DNA of 60,884 nt, taken from contig CALBSD010000090.1 in NCBI GenBank assembly GCA_937927625.1, positions 1 through 60,884 on the forward strand. The letters run 5' to 3'. Every line of letters starts with the position of its first letter. Positions within the stretch are counted from its first letter, which is position 1. The notes under the pieces are model-generated. The model was not told where the DNA came from and ran no database searches. It saw nothing but the letters and a program-made list of their open reading frames with translations. Source of the stretch: an uncultured Actinomycetes bacterium (GTDB lineage: Bacteria > Actinomycetota > Acidimicrobiia > Acidimicrobiales > Ilumatobacteraceae). Position numbers and translations under genes: made by a program. Of the stretch, positions 34,080 through 43,621 are shown in pieces.

Positions 34080-35981
34080 ATGTCGAGGTTCAAAGATCAC
34101 AAGCCCGCAACAGCGCATACGAAGGCTCGTAACGCCGCGGTCACCACCCCCACCGATGCCGGGGACTTTGAGCGCGCTACCCGTGGTTTCATTGCTCCGC
34201 ATCCCACTGGCCACATTGTGGACTCCACCGGACGCACTGTCATCAATGTGAATGACTACGAATTCCTCACTGTTGGCAACGAAGCACCCGACACGGTGAA
34301 CCCCAGTTTGTGGCGTCATGCGCAACTCAATCATCACCATGGACTCTTCGAAGTGCGTGAGGGCGTCTACCAGGTGCGTGGATACGACATCTCCAACATC
34401 ACGTTCATGCGCGGCAACACCGGCTGGTTAGTCATTGACCCTCTCACCACTGAGCAAACCGCTCGCGATAGTTACGATCTCATCACCGCGCAGCTTGGAT
34501 TCCTCCCTGTCGTTGCCGTGATCTACACGCACTCACACACCGACCACTTTGGTGGCGTCCTTGGCGTGACATCTCAGGAAGAAGTTGATGCAGGACGTTG
34601 CATCATCATCGCGCCAGAGCACTTCATGCGCGAGACCGTCGGCGAGAATGTGATCGCTGGTCCAGCGATGAGTCGACGGGCTATCTATCAATTCGGACCA
34701 TTGCTTCCTGCCGGTCCGACCGGCCATGTTGACTGCGGCTTGGGTAACTCTGTCCCGATTGGGCCTCCAGGTCTCATTGCGCCGACACACGACATCACTT
34801 TCACTGGCGAAGAAATGATTGTGGACGGAATTCGCATCATCTTCCAACTCACGCCTGAAACAGAAGCACCAGCCGAGATGAACTTCTTCTTCCCCGATCT
34901 CAACGCACTGTGCATGGCAGAGAACTGCAGCCACACAATGCACAACTTGATTCCTATTCGTGGCGCACTCGTGCGAAACGCAATGAATTGGTCGAAGTAC
35001 ATCAACCAAGCGATGGAAATGTTCGGTGCAAACACCGACGTTGTTTTCACATCACACAACTGGCCACGTTGGGGCAACGAAGATCTCATGGGATTCCTCA
35101 CAAATCAACGCGACCTCTACAAGTGGATGCACGACCAAACGATGCGTTACGCCAACCATGGTCTTGTTCCTACTGAAATCGCGGAGACATTGCGTTTACC
35201 CGAAGAGTTTCTCGCCAACGACCACACCCGTGGCTACTACGGCGACCTCATTCACAACTCAAAAGCTGTGTACCAGCGCTACCTCAGTTGGTACGACGGC
35301 AACCCTGCAAATCTCAACAAGCTTCCGCCTGTCGAAGTCGGCAAGCGATACGTCGAACTTGCAGGCGGTGCAGATGCACTTCTTGTAAAGGCACGCGCTG
35401 CATTTGAAGCCGGCGATTATCGCTGGGTTGCAGAATTGGTGAACCACCTCGTTTTTGCTGATCCAACGAATCAGGCAGCTCGCGATTTGCAGGCTGACAC
35501 TTTGGAACAGATGGGCTACCAGGCAGAATCTTCGACATTCCGCAACGCATATCTCAATGGTGCACAAGAGCTGCGCATTGGACCACCACCTGCTCCGAAC
35601 GGTCCGTTGCGTGCGCGCGGATTACTTCGCGCAATGTCTGTCGACCAAGTGTTTGACACCATTGCGGTACGACTCAAGTCCGAAGATGTCGGTGGTCAGA
35701 AGTTGTTCATCAACTGGACATTCACCGACCTCGATGAAAAGTGGACACTGGGGCTTTCGAACCGCACGCTCTTTCATATTCAAGGACGCCACGATGCAGC
35801 AGCATCGGTCACTGTCTCGATGAAGCGCATGACACTCATTGACATAGTGACTCAGGCAACTACTTTCATGGATCAGATCAATGAAGGCAACATCACCGTT
35901 GATGGCGACCCAGCAGCATTGTTGACAATCTTCGGAAACCTCGACGTATTCACGCCGGCGTTCCGCATCGTCGAACCGTAA
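34080..35981 (+). CDS. Alkylsulfatase, metallo-beta-lactamase fold (SdsA1/BDS1 type)
   Basis: A class III sulfatase cleaving the C-O bond of primary or secondary alkyl sulfates, 633 residues. The metal site starts with THSHTDHFGG (His151, His153, Asp155, His156). AEMNFFFPDLNALCMAENCSHTMHNL is the family's second metal region, followed by the helical dimerisation domain (about 390-510) and a C-terminal SCP2-like domain (about 520-630). The start is the ATG at 34080 with GGGAGG five bases upstream. No signal peptide is evident, so it may be cytoplasmic. A GH38 gene follows 6 bp after its stop. Confidence 0.94.
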   Translation: MSRFKDHKPATAHTKARNAAVTTPTDAGDFERATRGFIAPHPTGHIVDSTGRTVINVNDYEFLTVGNEAPDTVNPSLWRHAQLNHHHGLFEVREGVYQVRGYDISNITFMRGNTGWLVIDPLTTEQTARDSYDLITAQLGFLPVVAVIYTHSHTDHFGGVLGVTSQEEVDAGRCIIIAPEHFMRETVGENVIAGPAMSRRAIYQFGPLLPAGPTGHVDCGLGNSVPIGPPGLIAPTHDITFTGEEMIVDGIRIIFQLTPETEAPAEMNFFFPDLNALCMAENCSHTMHNLIPIRGALVRNAMNWSKYINQAMEMFGANTDVVFTSHNWPRWGNEDLMGFLTNQRDLYKWMHDQTMRYANHGLVPTEIAETLRLPEEFLANDHTRGYYGDLIHNSKAVYQRYLSWYDGNPANLNKLPPVEVGKRYVELAGGADALLVKARAAFEAGDYRWVAELVNHLVFADPTNQAARDLQADTLEQMGYQAESSTFRNAYLNGAQELRIGPPPAPNGPLRARGLLRAMSVDQVFDTIAVRLKSEDVGGQKLFINWTFTDLDEKWTLGLSNRTLFHIQGRHDAAASVTVSMKRMTLIDIVTQATTFMDQINEGNITVDGDPAALLTIFGNLDVFTPAFRIVEP

Positions 35982-35987
35982 ATAGCT

Positions 35988-38900
35988 ATGGCTCATCGCG
36001 TTACAGCTCCAGCAATGCAACGTGCGCAACGTCTTCTGAATGATCGTGTCTCACCACACGTTCTGGGCGATGGACTGAATTTTGAAGTCTCCGCTACTAC
36101 AGAATTCTTCGAATCTCCTGGCTACGACATTGCAACATCATCCCCGCTTGAACGTTTCACGCTTGGAACCAAGTGGGGCCGAGCATGGCACACCCGTTGG
36201 TTTCGCCTCTCTGCGAATGTTCCCTCACAGCTTGCAGGCAAATCACTCGTTGCACATATCGATCTTGGCTTTATTGGACGTGGCGACGGTTTTGAGGTTG
36301 AGGCGCTCGCCTACCGAAACGGACGAATTCTTCATGCGATTCAACCTGACCGCCGGCTCATTCATCTAGGAACTGGTATCGCTGGTGAACACATCGAATT
36401 ATGGATTGAAGCCGCAGCAACACCGATCATTGCCGGACATCAATCAGGATTTGGTCCCACATCGTTTGGTGAGCCATCAACAGCACCGGCTACTCCGATT
36501 TACACCCTGCGCACAGCACGCCTCTGCATCTTCCATGCAGATATCAACGAGTTCTCTATTGCATTGCATACATGCATCAACTTGTGTCTTGACTTAGACG
36601 ACAAGTCTCCGCAACGTGCACGTATTTTTGCTGCACTCGAAAGGTGCGACCAGGCATTCGACTCCAATGATGTCCACGAATCAATTGCTCGTGCTCGCGA
36701 AGAACTCCAGACTGTCCTGTCCGTCGGCACTGGTCCGTCAGCGCATCGCATTGTTGCAACAGGCCATGCGCATCTTGATACCGCATGGCTATGGCCAATT
36801 CGCGAGACTCGTCGTAAGGCTTTACGCACATTCGCAAACGCTGTTTTTCTTCTCAAAAACAATCCCGATGCAGTCTTTTGTCATAGCCAAGCGCAGCATT
36901 ACGCCTGGGTTGCTGAAGATGCTCCCGAGCTTTTTGCAGAAGTCCAGCGTCTGGTAGCCGAAGGTCGATGGGAACCTGTTGGTGGCATGTGGGTAGAGAC
37001 AGATCTCAACTTGCCTTCGGGCGAAAGTTTGTTGCGCCAGTTAGTGCAAGGCCAACGCGCCTTTACACAGTGGTTCAACACAACTTGCAACGGTGCATTT
37101 CTTCCGGATGACTTTGGTTATCCCGGCGGCTTGCCACAGATCGTTGCTCACGGCGGATGCGAATGGTTCTTCACGCAAAAACTGAGTTGGAATGAAACGA
37201 ACCGAATGCCGCATCATTCGTTTTGGTGGGAAGGCATTGATGGAACACAAGTCTTCACTCATTTCAGTCCCGTTGATACGTACAACGCACTGCTGACAAC
37301 GTCACAACTGCGATTTGCAGAGAGAAATTTCCGTGATCATGTCGGCGCGTCATCATCCCTCGTTCTGTACGGCCATGGCGATGGTGGTGGTGGACCCACT
37401 CAGACAATGATCGATCGTGGCCGACTCGCTGCTGACTTAGAAGGCGTTCCTCGCCTTTCATTCGGCACTGTAAAGGATTTCTTTGCAGACACCATGGACG
37501 AATACGGCGCTTCCGCCCCGCGTTGGGTGGGCGAGATGTACTTCGAAAAGCATCGCGGAACATATTCGACTCAGGTGAAAACAAAGCAAGGCAATCGATG
37601 GAGCGAACGCCTTCTGCATGAACTTGAACTGTGGTCAGTATCGGCAGGGGTGCGCCCTTCCACCATTGATGTTCTCTGGCAACGGGTCCTCACTCAACAG
37701 TTTCACGACATCATTCCCGGTTCTTCCATCGCATGGGTGCACGATGATGCCGAGGCAGAACATGCCGCGGTCGCAGAAGAGATCGAGATCATCCTTGCGC
37801 GAGTGATTCCGGTCGCCGCAGGCCCCACCCATGTTCTGAATCCTGCGCCCATTACGGTAACAGCAGTGGTGGACATCGATGGAAATCCCGCGTGGGTTGA
37901 TGCTCCAACTTTTTCTTCTGCTCCGACAGCATCAGAACTTCCTGATCATGTTCAAGCTGTCACTGTTGAGGAAAAAACTGATGGATGGCGAATTGCAAAT
38001 GGCATCATCTCGTTTGATATCTCGCGCAATGGCCACATTGACTCCGTCTCCAACGGGGCTCGCAATCTCCTTCCGCCAGGTCTTGTTCCATCATTCACTC
38101 TGCGACAGGACCGCCCCGCGGAATATGACGCTTGGGATATTGATGCAACTGACGCCAATGCGCCCATTGATGCGTGGCTCAATGAAGGAATCACCGCAGT
38201 GGTCGAAAGTGGGCCGTTACGAGCTGTTGTCGAATGTGCATATGCAACTGACGTATCGCAGTTCACCGTTCGATATATCTTGCGAGCAAATTCGCCCACC
38301 ATTGACATCACCCTTGATGCAAATTGGCAGGAGACAGAGCGTCGTCTGCAATGGCAATTGCCGACTGGTCTTCGTTCTGTGAACGCACTTTGTGGCACAC
38401 AATTTGGCCATGTTGAGCGCGCTAGGCATGCCAACACCAGTTGGGATATTGCTCGCTTTGAGGTGTGCGCGCATCGGTATGTCGCAGTGCACGAACGTTC
38501 ATTTGGAGTTGCAATTCTGGCCGATGGACCGCATGGATACGACGTACGAGGTGATGAACTAAAGATCACTCTGCTTCGCGCACCAGGCTTTCCAGACCCA
38601 CAAGCTGATCTAGGACAACAGCATTTGGAATGGTCCGTGATGCTCACCGATGGTGACCCACTTCTTCATGGAATCGAAGAAGAAGCCGCTCGCATAGCTC
38701 ATCCATTGCGTGTTATCGACGGAATACCCGCTTTGCCACCGCTGAACATTGAGTTACAAGTTCCTGGCGTCCTGATCAGCGCAATCAAGCCAGCAGATGA
38801 CGAATCGGATGATCTCATTGTGCGGGTGTGGGAAACCTTGGGAGGGCGGTCCACTGGCACGTTGAAAGTAAAAGGCGCTTCAGTGGCGGAATTATGTAAC

Positions 38901-39002
38901 GGGCTTGAGGAACCACTTGATATTCCAATTGACATCATTGACGATGTGATGGAACTTGAACTTCGTCCTTTTGAAATTCAAACGATTCGTATTAAACGCT
39001 GA
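35988..39002 (+). CDS. GH38 alpha-mannosidase
   Basis: A zinc-dependent retaining alpha-mannosidase, 1004 residues, the length of full bacterial and eukaryotic GH38 enzymes. An N-terminal beta domain (to ~240) precedes GHAHLDTAWLWPIRETRRK, with zinc ligands His262 and Asp264. The nucleophile Asp374 lies in FLPDDFGYPGGLPQI. RVLTQQFHDIIPGSSIAWVHDDA near 570 is a GH38 hallmark and the last ~400 residues are the beta-sandwich domains. No signal peptide is seen, so it probably acts on imported oligosaccharides. The 6-bp spacing to the alkylsulfatase is unusual. Confidence 0.95.
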   Translation: MAHRVTAPAMQRAQRLLNDRVSPHVLGDGLNFEVSATTEFFESPGYDIATSSPLERFTLGTKWGRAWHTRWFRLSANVPSQLAGKSLVAHIDLGFIGRGDGFEVEALAYRNGRILHAIQPDRRLIHLGTGIAGEHIELWIEAAATPIIAGHQSGFGPTSFGEPSTAPATPIYTLRTARLCIFHADINEFSIALHTCINLCLDLDDKSPQRARIFAALERCDQAFDSNDVHESIARAREELQTVLSVGTGPSAHRIVATGHAHLDTAWLWPIRETRRKALRTFANAVFLLKNNPDAVFCHSQAQHYAWVAEDAPELFAEVQRLVAEGRWEPVGGMWVETDLNLPSGESLLRQLVQGQRAFTQWFNTTCNGAFLPDDFGYPGGLPQIVAHGGCEWFFTQKLSWNETNRMPHHSFWWEGIDGTQVFTHFSPVDTYNALLTTSQLRFAERNFRDHVGASSSLVLYGHGDGGGGPTQTMIDRGRLAADLEGVPRLSFGTVKDFFADTMDEYGASAPRWVGEMYFEKHRGTYSTQVKTKQGNRWSERLLHELELWSVSAGVRPSTIDVLWQRVLTQQFHDIIPGSSIAWVHDDAEAEHAAVAEEIEIILARVIPVAAGPTHVLNPAPITVTAVVDIDGNPAWVDAPTFSSAPTASELPDHVQAVTVEEKTDGWRIANGIISFDISRNGHIDSVSNGARNLLPPGLVPSFTLRQDRPAEYDAWDIDATDANAPIDAWLNEGITAVVESGPLRAVVECAYATDVSQFTVRYILRANSPTIDITLDANWQETERRLQWQLPTGLRSVNALCGTQFGHVERARHANTSWDIARFEVCAHRYVAVHERSFGVAILADGPHGYDVRGDELKITLLRAPGFPDPQADLGQQHLEWSVMLTDGDPLLHGIEEEAARIAHPLRVIDGIPALPPLNIELQVPGVLISAIKPADDESDDLIVRVWETLGGRSTGTLKVKGASVAELCNGLEEPLDIPIDIIDDVMELELRPFEIQTIRIKR

Positions 39003-39005
39003 CTT

Positions 39006-39614
39006 TTATTTCAAGAGTTTCAAACACGTCACACCACGGAACGCATCGGGCGTGATGAAGATGTTGTATCGATAATCCGTCCAACAGTTGGAACCTAAGA
39101 CCTTTATTTTGTCTCCTCCCAGTTCTCCACTGGTCCGGTCAAGTGGCCAGTCACCGTTGAGATCAATGGCAGTGAGTTTGCGAGACAACTGAGCCGGAGT
39201 AACAGTGCCTGTGTACACACCGTCCTCATTCAACTTGGATGTTCGTTTTTCCATTTGTGCAACGCGCAATTTCGCTTCTTCTGCACGGGTAGTCGCTGTA
39301 TCAGCTGCAGCCGATGCTTTGTCGGCTAATTCACGTGCTGCAGCAATGTCTGATTCATACGCATCTACTTTTTCTTGCAGTGCATCCACCGTTGTAGTGA
39401 GTTCCACCACAATCTGAGAAAGCTGTTCAGGTGTGTACACATCGCCAGGGCTGACATCTGGAAATTCACCTTCCGAGCGAACAGTGGTGTCTGTGCTGTC
39501 ATCGGCAAAGATTTGCATGGCTGAAGTACCAGCCCATACAACGCCCACCGTGACGATGGACAGCGCCACCGCGATGAGAGAAGCACCCACCATGTTTGAA
39601 GTCAATCGACGCAT
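39006..39614 (-). CDS. Membrane-anchored or secreted coiled-coil protein, unknown function
   Basis: I do not recognise this 202-residue protein. Residues 8-32 are a signal peptide or anchor (NMVGASLIAVALSIVTVGVVWAG). Residues about 60-128 are a predicted coiled coil with Ala/Glu/Lys heptads (LTTTVDALQEKVDAYES, AAADTATTRAEEAKLRVAQMEK). A small C-terminal domain has two cysteines (SNCWTDYRYNIFITPDAFRGVTC) that could form a disulfide. It converges with the GH38 gene with 3 bp between stops and is divergent from the SDR at 39716. Confidence 0.7.
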   Translation of the reverse strand: MRRLTSNMVGASLIAVALSIVTVGVVWAGTSAMQIFADDSTDTTVRSEGEFPDVSPGDVYTPEQLSQIVVELTTTVDALQEKVDAYESDIAAARELADKASAAADTATTRAEEAKLRVAQMEKRTSKLNEDGVYTGTVTPAQLSRKLTAIDLNGDWPLDRTSGELGGDKIKVLGSNCWTDYRYNIFITPDAFRGVTCLKLLK

Positions 39615-39715
39615 ATCTTGACTGTACGTACTGGGTGTCTCGCCTCGGCATTGACCAGCCGTCAGGCACTACTCTCACTGTGTTGCAAGGTGCAACACAC
39701 ACAAGGGGGGCTGTG

Positions 39716-40690
39716 ATGGCTGAGCGTTTTGAAAATGGATACGGCGGACTCGTCGCAGTTGTCACTGGTGGCGGCACCGGCATGGGTCGTGAGCTTGTTC
39801 GTCAGCTCACAGCACAAGGTTGCGATGTCGCAACATGCGATGTCATCGCAGAAAACCTCGAAGCCACCGTTGAAATCTGCACTGCTGATGGGAACAAGGG
39901 TCACATCCTCACGCACATCGCCGATGTATCTGATGAAGCACAAGTTCTCTCTTTCCGCGATGCAGTAGCCAATTGGCGCCCGCATGTCCATGTGTTGTTC
40001 AACAACGCTGGCATCGGTGGTGGTGGAAGTTTCGTTCTTGATGATCGCGCAGGTTGGGAAAAGACATTCAACGTGTGCTTCGGTGGTGTGTACAACAACA
40101 CTCGCGCATTTCTTCCACTTCTTCTCGCCGCACCATTTGGTCAAGTCGTTAACACAAGTTCTGTCAATGGCTTCTGGGCCACTCTCGGGCCGAACGTTTC
40201 ACACACCGCCTACAGCGCTGCAAAGTTTGCAGTGAAGGGTTTCACCGAAGCTCTCATCACTGACTTCCGTCTCAACGCACCAACACTTCGCGCATCCGTT
40301 GTCATGCCCGGTCATATTGGGACCGACATCATGATTAACTCGCAGAAGTTGCAAGGCGCAGACCCTGCAACGATGACGCAAGAGCAACTCGATCAAGTCC
40401 GCGAGCGTTACGAGCGTCAAGGCACCGACATGTCAGCCATCAGCGATGATGATCTTCGCGCCCTCATGAAGTTGGGTGCCGAAGGTTTCCGCGATGTCGC
40501 ACCAACTTCGGCCGCCGATGCCTCCAAGTTCATTCTTGATTCTGTTTCTCGTGGCGATTGGCGCATTTTGGTGGGCGACGACGCTGTCGTTCTCGATGAC
40601 GAAGTGCGCAAGGCTCCGAAAGACGCCTATTTACCTGAGTTCATGGAACGACTTCACGCACGTGGCGCCATGAACGCCATGGGCCGCTAA
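39716..40690 (+). CDS. Short-chain dehydrogenase/reductase, long form
   Basis: An SDR of 324 residues, about 70 longer than classical members because of an extended C-terminus (IMINSQKLQGADPATMTQEQLDQVRERYERQGTDMSAIS region). Motifs are VTGGGTGMGRE, NNAGIGGGGS, and NTSSVNGFWATLGPNVSHTAYSAAK (Ser, Tyr, Lys). The start is the ATG at 39716 with a GGGGGG ribosome site; frames opening at 39596 overlap the divergent gene. The acidic CDV after the second strand suggests NAD. The substrate is unknown. Confidence 0.9.
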   Translation: MAERFENGYGGLVAVVTGGGTGMGRELVRQLTAQGCDVATCDVIAENLEATVEICTADGNKGHILTHIADVSDEAQVLSFRDAVANWRPHVHVLFNNAGIGGGGSFVLDDRAGWEKTFNVCFGGVYNNTRAFLPLLLAAPFGQVVNTSSVNGFWATLGPNVSHTAYSAAKFAVKGFTEALITDFRLNAPTLRASVVMPGHIGTDIMINSQKLQGADPATMTQEQLDQVRERYERQGTDMSAISDDDLRALMKLGAEGFRDVAPTSAADASKFILDSVSRGDWRILVGDDAVVLDDEVRKAPKDAYLPEFMERLHARGAMNAMGR

Positions 40691-40709
40691 CCCAGAGAGT
40701 TTCCGTCGA

Positions 40710-40744
40710 CTTCTAGCGAGGTTCGCCTCTCGTTCACCTAGAAG
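40710..40744. repeat. Structured inverted repeat before a small membrane gene
   Basis: CTTCTAG (40710-40716) and CTAGAAG (40738-40744) are exact complements enclosing an imperfect inner hairpin CGAGG-TTCG-CCTC. It lies between the SDR stop and the next start with no T-run, so it may be a leader structure or operator. Confidence 0.4.
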
Positions 40745-40770
40745 AAATGTGCCTGCATCACTATGTAGAC

Positions 40771-41010
40771 ATGGAAAATACAGCAAAGAAAAGTTCAGTT
40801 TTCGAATACGTCGTACTGGCCATCTCTTCAGTTGGACTTGGTGCTTACTGTGCATCATTTGCACATCAGCTCGTGATGCAAGCGGTTCTCATGTCGATTC
40901 CTCCTGCCACCCTGTTCCTCTCCCAGCGCCGTAAGAAGGCGTCTCTGCCAGTGATGGACACACCGCGCCACACCGCAGTGGAATACTTAACGGGTGTTCA
41001 CGCCGCCTGA
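40771..41010 (+). CDS. Small two-helix membrane protein, unknown function
   Basis: A 79-residue protein (MENTAKKSSVFEYVVLAISS...) with two hydrophobic stretches at about 11-30 and 33-50, then a basic cytoplasmic patch, SQRRKKAS. An upstream ATG at 40747 would add eight residues. Its end overlaps the start of the nuclease gene by 17 bp, which suggests coupling. I recognise no family. Confidence 0.55.
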   Translation: MENTAKKSSVFEYVVLAISSVGLGAYCASFAHQLVMQAVLMSIPPATLFLSQRRKKASLPVMDTPRHTAVEYLTGVHAA

Positions 41011-41770
41011 GTATCTCTCCCCTTCGTCTATCAAGACCTTCCGCGATTGTCCGCAGAAGTTCAAGATCAGTCGATTCGACAAAATCAAAGAGCCGCCATC
41101 GTGGGCCACGCACCTTGGATCATTCGTCCACGAAGTGCTTGAACACCTTTATGGCCTTCCTCACGAGGACCGCACCAACGATTCATTAAAGGCTCTGGCC
41201 GGCGAACTCTGGACCACCAATGAGTGGGAAGCCAAGGTTCTAGAACTCACCGAACCCAAAGGCGGCATTCGGGATTTCAAAGTCGAGGCGTTTGCCAGCA
41301 TGACCAACTTGTGGAAGTTGGAAGACCCTGCAGAAACCGACCTGGACGAAATGGAAATGAAAATCGAAGCTGAGGTCGAAGGCGTCCGCATGCTCGGTTA
41401 CATCGACCGTTTGGTCATCGATGATGAACAGTCCGCAATTATCTCCGACTACAAAACCGGCAAGATTCCGAACGAGCGCTTCACATCTGAGGATGACAAA
41501 TTCTTCCAGCTACTGGCATACGCACTCATGCTTGAAGCGACAGATGGCGTGCCCACCAGCAAAGTTGAATTGCTGTACCTCACACAATCTGCAAAGCACG
41601 AACTTGCTGCAACTCCCGTGAAGCTTTCCATCGCTAAGGGAACAATTGTTGAGACAAAGGAAGCTCTTGATGCTGCATGCGGCACCGGCGACTTCCATTG
41701 CAACGTCACCAACTTGTGCAACTGGTGCCATTACAAAAAGATTGGCATCTGCCCAGCCCACAAGAGCTGA
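40994..41770 (+). CDS. RecB-family PD-(D/E)XK exonuclease with Fe-S cysteines (Cas4-like)
   Basis: A 258-residue stand-alone RecB-like nuclease. SPSSIKTFRDCPQKF holds Cys19, THLGSFVHEVLEHLY is motif I, LGYIDRLV gives the catalytic Asp, and AIISDYKTGK is the D-x-K motif. The C-terminal cysteines 242, 245 and 253 (CNWCHYKKIGIC) together with Cys19 match the 4Fe-4S arrangement of Cas4, AddB and Dna2. The GTG start lies inside the end of the preceding small gene. No cas genes or CRISPR repeats are nearby, so a general repair or recombination role is likelier than adaptation. Confidence 0.88.
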   Translation: MFTPPEYLSPSSIKTFRDCPQKFKISRFDKIKEPPSWATHLGSFVHEVLEHLYGLPHEDRTNDSLKALAGELWTTNEWEAKVLELTEPKGGIRDFKVEAFASMTNLWKLEDPAETDLDEMEMKIEAEVEGVRMLGYIDRLVIDDEQSAIISDYKTGKIPNERFTSEDDKFFQLLAYALMLEATDGVPTSKVELLYLTQSAKHELAATPVKLSIAKGTIVETKEALDAACGTGDFHCNVTNLCNWCHYKKIGICPAHKS

Positions 41771-41781
41771 GGCCAACGTTT

Positions 41782-42324
41782 ATGTGGCACTCCATCCTTC
41801 ATCTCGATCCTTCCATTCTTGAAAAGATTCTGCGCCCACTCTTCATCTACGGCTTCTTGCTGATTGCGTTACGCCTAGGTGGCCAACGCGAACTTAGTCA
41901 GACAACTGCGTTGCAATTTGTGCTGTTGCTGTCGGTTGCAAACGCAGTGCAAAACGGAATCATCGGAAACGATGTCTCGGTATCTGGCGCAATCATCGGC
42001 GCCGTCACACTCTTCCTTGTCAACGGCGTCATTGAAATCGTCACGAGCCGTAGCCCAAAGGCACATCTCGTCATCATTGGCCGCCCCGTAGAACTTGTGA
42101 TTCACAATCGTGTGCAAGTTCGCACTTTGCGACGTCAACGTCTCAGCAACGATGACCTTGAGCAAGCAGCAGTTGCCGCCGGAGGTGAATCCATCAATGA
42201 CATTGAACGCGCCACGTTGGCATCCGATGGCACCATCCATGTCGTTCTCACCTCTCAGGTCAATCTTGCGGAACAAATTCGACTCTTGAACATCAAGATC
42301 GACAAACTCCTCGCAGAGAGGTAA
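41782..42324 (+). CDS. DUF421 (YetF/YcaP-type) membrane protein
   Basis: A 180-residue protein with about three N-terminal TM segments and a soluble domain. RLGGQRELSQTTALQFVLLLSVANAVQNGIIG is the family signature (compare RxxGKREISQxTxxDFVxxxxxGxxV), and GRPVELVIHNRVQVRTLRRQRLSNDDLEQAAVAAG is the start of the cytoplasmic domain. The function is unknown. The ATG at 41782 follows the nuclease stop by 11 bp, so it may share a transcript with it. Confidence 0.85.
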   Translation: MWHSILHLDPSILEKILRPLFIYGFLLIALRLGGQRELSQTTALQFVLLLSVANAVQNGIIGNDVSVSGAIIGAVTLFLVNGVIEIVTSRSPKAHLVIIGRPVELVIHNRVQVRTLRRQRLSNDDLEQAAVAAGGESINDIERATLASDGTIHVVLTSQVNLAEQIRLLNIKIDKLLAER

Positions 42325-42349
42325 CAAGCAACTACTAGGCTCGCTCTTC

Positions 42350-43621
42350 GTGAGTTTGCCGACAACAGTGAAACGCCGACCGCACTATGCATGGGTCATC
42401 TTCGTCACGGCATTCATCACTCTTTTGGGAGCAGCCGGATTTCGCGCCACACCGGCAGTGCTCATTGATCCACTTCGCGACGAGTTCGGCTGGAGTCGCA
42501 GCACCATCGGTACCGCCGTCAGCATCAACGTCATGTTGTTCGGTCTTATGGGACCATTCGCTGCTGCCCTACAACTTCGCTATGGGCTACGCCGCGTCAC
42601 CATTGGCGCACTCACTGTCATTAGCGCCGGCGCATTAGCCACCACGCAAATGTCTGCACCATGGCACTTGTATTTGTTGTGGGGCGCAGTGGTGGGCACA
42701 GGTTCTGGCTGTATGGCCACAGTGTTTGCATCCACAGTTGCATCGCGATGGTTTGTTGCACGTCGTGGTCTCGTCACAGGAGCACTCACTGCTGCATCGG
42801 CAAGTGGACAACTCGTCTTCCTTCCAATTCTTACTCGGCTCGCCTCAAATCAAGGCTGGCGATGGGTGGGCGTCACCATTGCCATCAGCGCACTGACGGT
42901 CATCCCCATCGTTGCTATTTTCCTGCGCAACTCCCCTGCGGAGATGGGGCTTCTTCCCTATGGGGCTGACGCCAATTACGAGGCACCGGCACCCCTGCAG
43001 AATCCCATTCGGTCTGCATTCTCTGCACTCAGTGATGCTCGCAAAGACGGCATATTCTGGTTGCTGTGGGGTTCTTTCTTTGTGTGCGGGCTCTCCACCA
43101 ATGGACTCATTCAGACCCACTTCTTGTCTGCTGCACATGATCATTCCATCTCCACCACTACAGCAGCCACATACCTCGCCCTTATTGGCGGCTTTGATGT
43201 GGCTGGCACCATCTTCAGCGGCTGGCTCACCGACCGCTACGACCCCGCAAAGCTGCTGATGGGCTATTACGCCTTCCGCGGACTCAGCCTCATGGTGCTC
43301 GATCCCGCACTCACTGGTGGCGGCTTCGGACTTGCCGGGTTCATGATGTTCTATGGCCTCGACTGGGTGGCAACAGTTCCACCCACCGTCACATTGTGCA
43401 TTCGTCGTTTTGGCGCGCAACGCGGGCCTCTCGTATACGGCTGGGTGTTCTTCGGTCATCAAGTGGGCGCTGCAGTCGCAGCATGGGGCGCTGGCTATCT
43501 TCGCGACTCCACCGGGTCGTATCAATCGGCATTCTTCATTGCGGGCGTTGCATGTCTCGTCGCCGCATTTGGTGCGGGCCGTATGACACAGAAGCGCGTT
43601 GTCACACCATCTCTGGCATAA
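42350..43621 (+). CDS. MFS transporter, OFA/MCT-like
   Basis: A 423-residue 12-TM transporter with a GTG start (MSLPTTVKRRPHYAWVIFVTAF). YAWVIFVTAFITLLGAAGFRATPAVLIDPLRDEFGWSRSTIGTA is the typical monocarboxylate/OFA opening, and FSGWLTDRYDPAKLL and SRWFVARRGLVTGALTAASASGQLVFLPIL are conserved loops. The substrate is probably an organic acid, by family only. Its last codons form one arm of a 15-bp inverted repeat. Confidence 0.87.
   Translation: MSLPTTVKRRPHYAWVIFVTAFITLLGAAGFRATPAVLIDPLRDEFGWSRSTIGTAVSINVMLFGLMGPFAAALQLRYGLRRVTIGALTVISAGALATTQMSAPWHLYLLWGAVVGTGSGCMATVFASTVASRWFVARRGLVTGALTAASASGQLVFLPILTRLASNQGWRWVGVTIAISALTVIPIVAIFLRNSPAEMGLLPYGADANYEAPAPLQNPIRSAFSALSDARKDGIFWLLWGSFFVCGLSTNGLIQTHFLSAAHDHSISTTTAATYLALIGGFDVAGTIFSGWLTDRYDPAKLLMGYYAFRGLSLMVLDPALTGGGFGLAGFMMFYGLDWVATVPPTVTLCIRRFGAQRGPLVYGWVFFGHQVGAAVAAWGAGYLRDSTGSYQSAFFIAGVACLVAAFGAGRMTQKRVVTPSLA

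Noticed and set aside
40994..41770. cas4 of a CRISPR-Cas adaptation module
   Set aside because: The Fe-S RecB-like motifs fit Cas4, but no cas1/cas2 or direct-repeat array is present in the window.
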